NCBI GenBank assembly: GCA_944321005.1
Contig: CALUJT010000125.1
Location: 1 to 6,753 of the forward strand
Direction: 5' to 3'
DNA length: 6,753 nucleotides
DNA from: an uncultured Atopobiaceae bacterium
Lineage (GTDB): Bacteria > Actinomycetota > Coriobacteriia > Coriobacteriales > Atopobiaceae
Both the position numbers and the translations under genes were made by a program. Below, piece after piece: positions 5,759-6,753 of the stretch; position 1 is the first letter of the stretch; every line of letters begins with the position of its first letter. The notes beneath the pieces were generated by a model that did no database searches, was not told the origin of the DNA, and worked only from the letters and a program-made list of their open reading frames with translations.

Positions 5759-6165
5759 GCGCGTGGACGACCGGACAGAACGACGTAATCCGCGAGCTGG
5801 GGCACCGGGGCGCCGCTGCTGTGCGCGAGGAGATTCGTAGGCGCTATGGTGTGGAGAGAACCGTTCGAGCGATTGAGATGCAGGCGTCGCGGATTCATGC
5901 GAGCTTGAGGGCGCTCTCGGTGTGCCCGCAATGCGGAGCCATCGGCGTACGGCTGAACCGCCAGAGCGGGATGTGCCCGCGCTGCACCGAGGAGGCGCAT
6001 GTGGCCGAGGAGCGGGCGTTCAACGAGCTTCTACACCGCGAGGCGGAAGGGTGCGAGGAGGGGCCGGAGATTGAGGCTGCGAGGCGCGAGTACGCGCGGC
6101 TACGGCAGCAGAACTCACGGCTCATGCGCAAGTACGGGCTCAAGGGCAAGCGCGAGCGGGAGTGA
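5755..6165 (+). CDS. Myb/SANT-like HTH and zinc-ribbon protein of unknown function
   Basis: A 136-aa protein. The N-terminal 50 residues resemble a homeodomain-like Myb/SANT fold: a Trp near the start (SAWTTGQNDVIRELG), a Gly-rich turn, then RTVRAIEMQASRI as the likely recognition helix. A four-Cys zinc ribbon follows, CPQC (57, 60) and CPRC (74, 77). The C-terminal third is charged and helical, possibly a coiled coil, and ends in basic KGKRERE. The combination suggests a DNA-binding accessory protein for replication or for the switch to packaging; neither is shown. The ATG overlaps the preceding stop, and the gene is the last before a terminator, which closes the operon. Confidence 0.85.
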   Translation: MSAWTTGQNDVIRELGHRGAAAVREEIRRRYGVERTVRAIEMQASRIHASLRALSVCPQCGAIGVRLNRQSGMCPRCTEEAHVAEERAFNELLHREAEGCEEGPEIEAARREYARLRQQNSRLMRKYGLKGKRERE

Positions 6166-6176
6166 GGCGGTACAAT

Positions 6177-6291
6177 CGCCCGTAAGGCGGGACACGCCCC
6201 GACTAAGCCTCGGGAAACGGCCTCGCGACGGGGAGAGGGATTCCTACCGGGGTCTTACGCACCGGTGCCTGGGTCCTCTCCTCTTTTCTTT
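6177..6291 (+). ncRNA. Possible structured small RNA ending in a terminator
   Basis: After the operon's last stop, TACAAT (6171-6176) could serve as a -10 box, though no good -35 is seen. The following 110 nt are densely structured: GGCG/CGCC (6186-6198), CCCGA/TCGGG (6198-6202 with 6210-6214) and the terminator hairpin. CGTAAG (6181-6186) is the exact complement of CTTACG (6254-6259), which falls in the apical loop of the terminator hairpin and so could form a pseudoknot. I cannot match it to a known RNA family. It may simply be the operon's 3' untranslated end. Confidence 0.3.
6230..6291 (+). terminator. Rho-independent terminator closing the replication operon
   Basis: GGGGAGAGG (6230-6238) pairs with CCTCTCCTC (6275-6283) over 9 positions with one wobble. 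An inner stem ACCGG (6246-6250) pairs with CCGGT (6262-6266). The base is followed by TTTTCTTT (6284-6291). The stem is unusually long and branched for a plain terminator. It separates the early operon from the terminase-like gene. Confidence 0.75.
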
Positions 6292-6347
6292 GTGACACCT
6301 CCGGACAATGAGCCTGTACGAATGTGGGCTTGTCACGGAGGGAGGTG
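6292..6347. promoter_or_regulatory. Overlapping inverted repeats upstream of the terminase-like gene
   Basis: GTGACA (6292-6297) is inverted as TGTCAC (6331-6336). CACCTCC (6296-6302) is the complement of GGAGGTG (6341-6347), which is the ribosome binding site of the next gene. GACAA (6304-6308) pairs with TTGTC (6330-6334), extended by GCC/GGC across a 3-nt bulge. In RNA these could form alternative structures that hide or expose the ribosome binding site. In DNA they could be a packaging (cos or pac) site next to terS. Both roles are inferred. Confidence 0.45.
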
Positions 6348-6353
6348 CCCGGC

Positions 6354-6753
6354 ATGAGGGCAAAGCTCACCGAGGAACTGATCCAGCAGATGACCTCGCT
6401 CAAGGGCGATGGTCTCTCCAATAAGGATATCTGCCGGGCGGTGGGCATCCACGAGGCGACACTGTACCGCTGGCTCTCCAAGCCGAGCGGGAGGCTGCAT
6501 CGCGCGTTAGGCGAGTCGCTAAAAAAGGCAGAAGCTGACTACAAGCGGACGCTGCTCACCACCATCCGCGAGGCGGCTACCAAGAAAAACGGCCAGTGGA
6601 CGGCGGCCGCGTGGCTCCTGGAGCGCAAGTACCCCGACGAGTATGCACAGGCAACCCGCGACAAGGGCGAGCGCGCCGAGGCGGCCCCGCAGATCGTGCT
6701 CGGCGTGGCCGTGGGCGCGGCGAAGCCCGATGTCGACGAGGGCGAGCCGGAGG
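6354..6753 (+). CDS. Terminase small subunit-like protein, 3' end outside window
   Basis: The first 133 residues of a protein running off the right edge. Residues about 5-45 form a homeodomain-like HTH (LSNKDICRAVGIHEATLYRW), as in phage small terminases and in transposase/resolvase HTHs. Next comes a helical region with YKRTLLTTIREAATK and then WTAAAWLLERKYPDEYAQ, a pattern I associate with small-terminase-like phage proteins. The visible end is rich in Ala, Glu and Val. Small terminases recognise packaging sites and direct the large subunit to cut DNA; satellites carry their own to redirect a helper's packaging. The ATG at 6354 has GGAGGT (6341-6346) 7 nt upstream. A generic phage HTH protein is the main alternative, and the next gene, which would settle it, is not visible. 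Confidence 0.65.
   Translation, partial: MRAKLTEELIQQMTSLKGDGLSNKDICRAVGIHEATLYRWLSKPSGRLHRALGESLKKAEADYKRTLLTTIREAATKKNGQWTAAAWLLERKYPDEYAQATRDKGERAEAAPQIVLGVAVGAAKPDVDEGEPE

Larger units (their letters stand above)
57..6753. mobile_element. Left part of an integrated phage or phage-satellite element
   Basis: Everything to the right of the tRNA has element character: tyrosine integrase, divergent regulatory region, XRE regulator, excisionase-like protein, primase-helicase, candidate origin and a terminase-small-subunit-like gene. No host housekeeping gene and no relaxase or conjugation gene is visible, and no capsid, tail or lysis gene appears before the window ends. The compact order int, regulator, xis, primase-helicase, origin, terS is known from phage-inducible chromosomal islands, but also fits the early region of a small prophage. 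The right end is not in the window, so element type and size are open. Confidence 0.8.

Noticed and set aside
6308..6424. 38-aa frame starting at ATG 6308 and running into the terminase-like gene
   Set aside because: No ribosome binding site, overlaps the better supported gene in another frame, and the start lies within the inverted repeats.
1..6753. CRISPR array, transposase gene or IS ends
   Set aside because: No regularly spaced repeats of CRISPR type and no transposase motifs or terminal inverted repeats were found.

Overview
The window reads as the left end of an integrated phage or phage satellite in a high-GC bacterium. The style of the integrase (N-terminus MAKGDGSITEVKK), strong AAGGAGGT-type ribosome binding sites and high GC suggest an actinobacterium, most likely of the Coriobacteriia type. 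That host guess is inference from recall, not from a search.

Layout. Positions 1-56 are the 3' part of a tRNA-Glu(CTC) gene, followed by its rho-independent terminator (66-102). A cluster of four short direct repeats (127-177) separates this from a tyrosine integrase that reads leftward toward the tRNA (181-1491), the usual geometry of a tRNA-borne attachment site. Upstream of the integrase on the same strand is an unrecognised 394-aa protein with a C-terminal zinc-finger-like motif (1553-2737), encoded by DNA of visibly lower GC. A divergent regulatory region with a repeated GTAAA motif and a TACTGT/ACAGTA inverted repeat (about 2738-2859) separates this leftward pair from a compact rightward operon.

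The rightward operon holds a 69-aa XRE-type regulator (2860-3069), an excisionase-family HTH protein (3072-3320), a 54-aa ORF with an ATGA overlap at each end (3317-3481), a 699-aa primase-helicase (3478-5577), a 62-aa ORF (5570-5758) and a 136-aa Myb-like/zinc-ribbon protein (5755-6165). The genes are nearly all joined by stop/start overlaps, so they are probably co-transcribed and translationally coupled. The 62-aa ORF overlies a dense set of direct and inverted repeats directly downstream of the replication gene, a good candidate for the element's replication origin.

After 6165 comes a structured intergenic region: a possible small RNA ending in a strong terminator (6230-6291), then inverted repeats (6292-6347) that could mask the next ribosome binding site or act as a packaging site. 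The last gene (6354 to the window end) resembles a phage terminase small subunit and is cut by the window edge.

Together the genes cover integration and excision (Int, Xis), lysogeny-type regulation (XRE, possibly the unknown leftward protein), autonomous replication (primase-helicase plus candidate origin) and entry into packaging (TerS-like). The order int / divergent regulator / xis / primase-helicase / origin / terS in under 7 kb resembles phage-inducible chromosomal islands, but a compact prophage with head and tail genes beyond the right edge fits equally well on this window alone.
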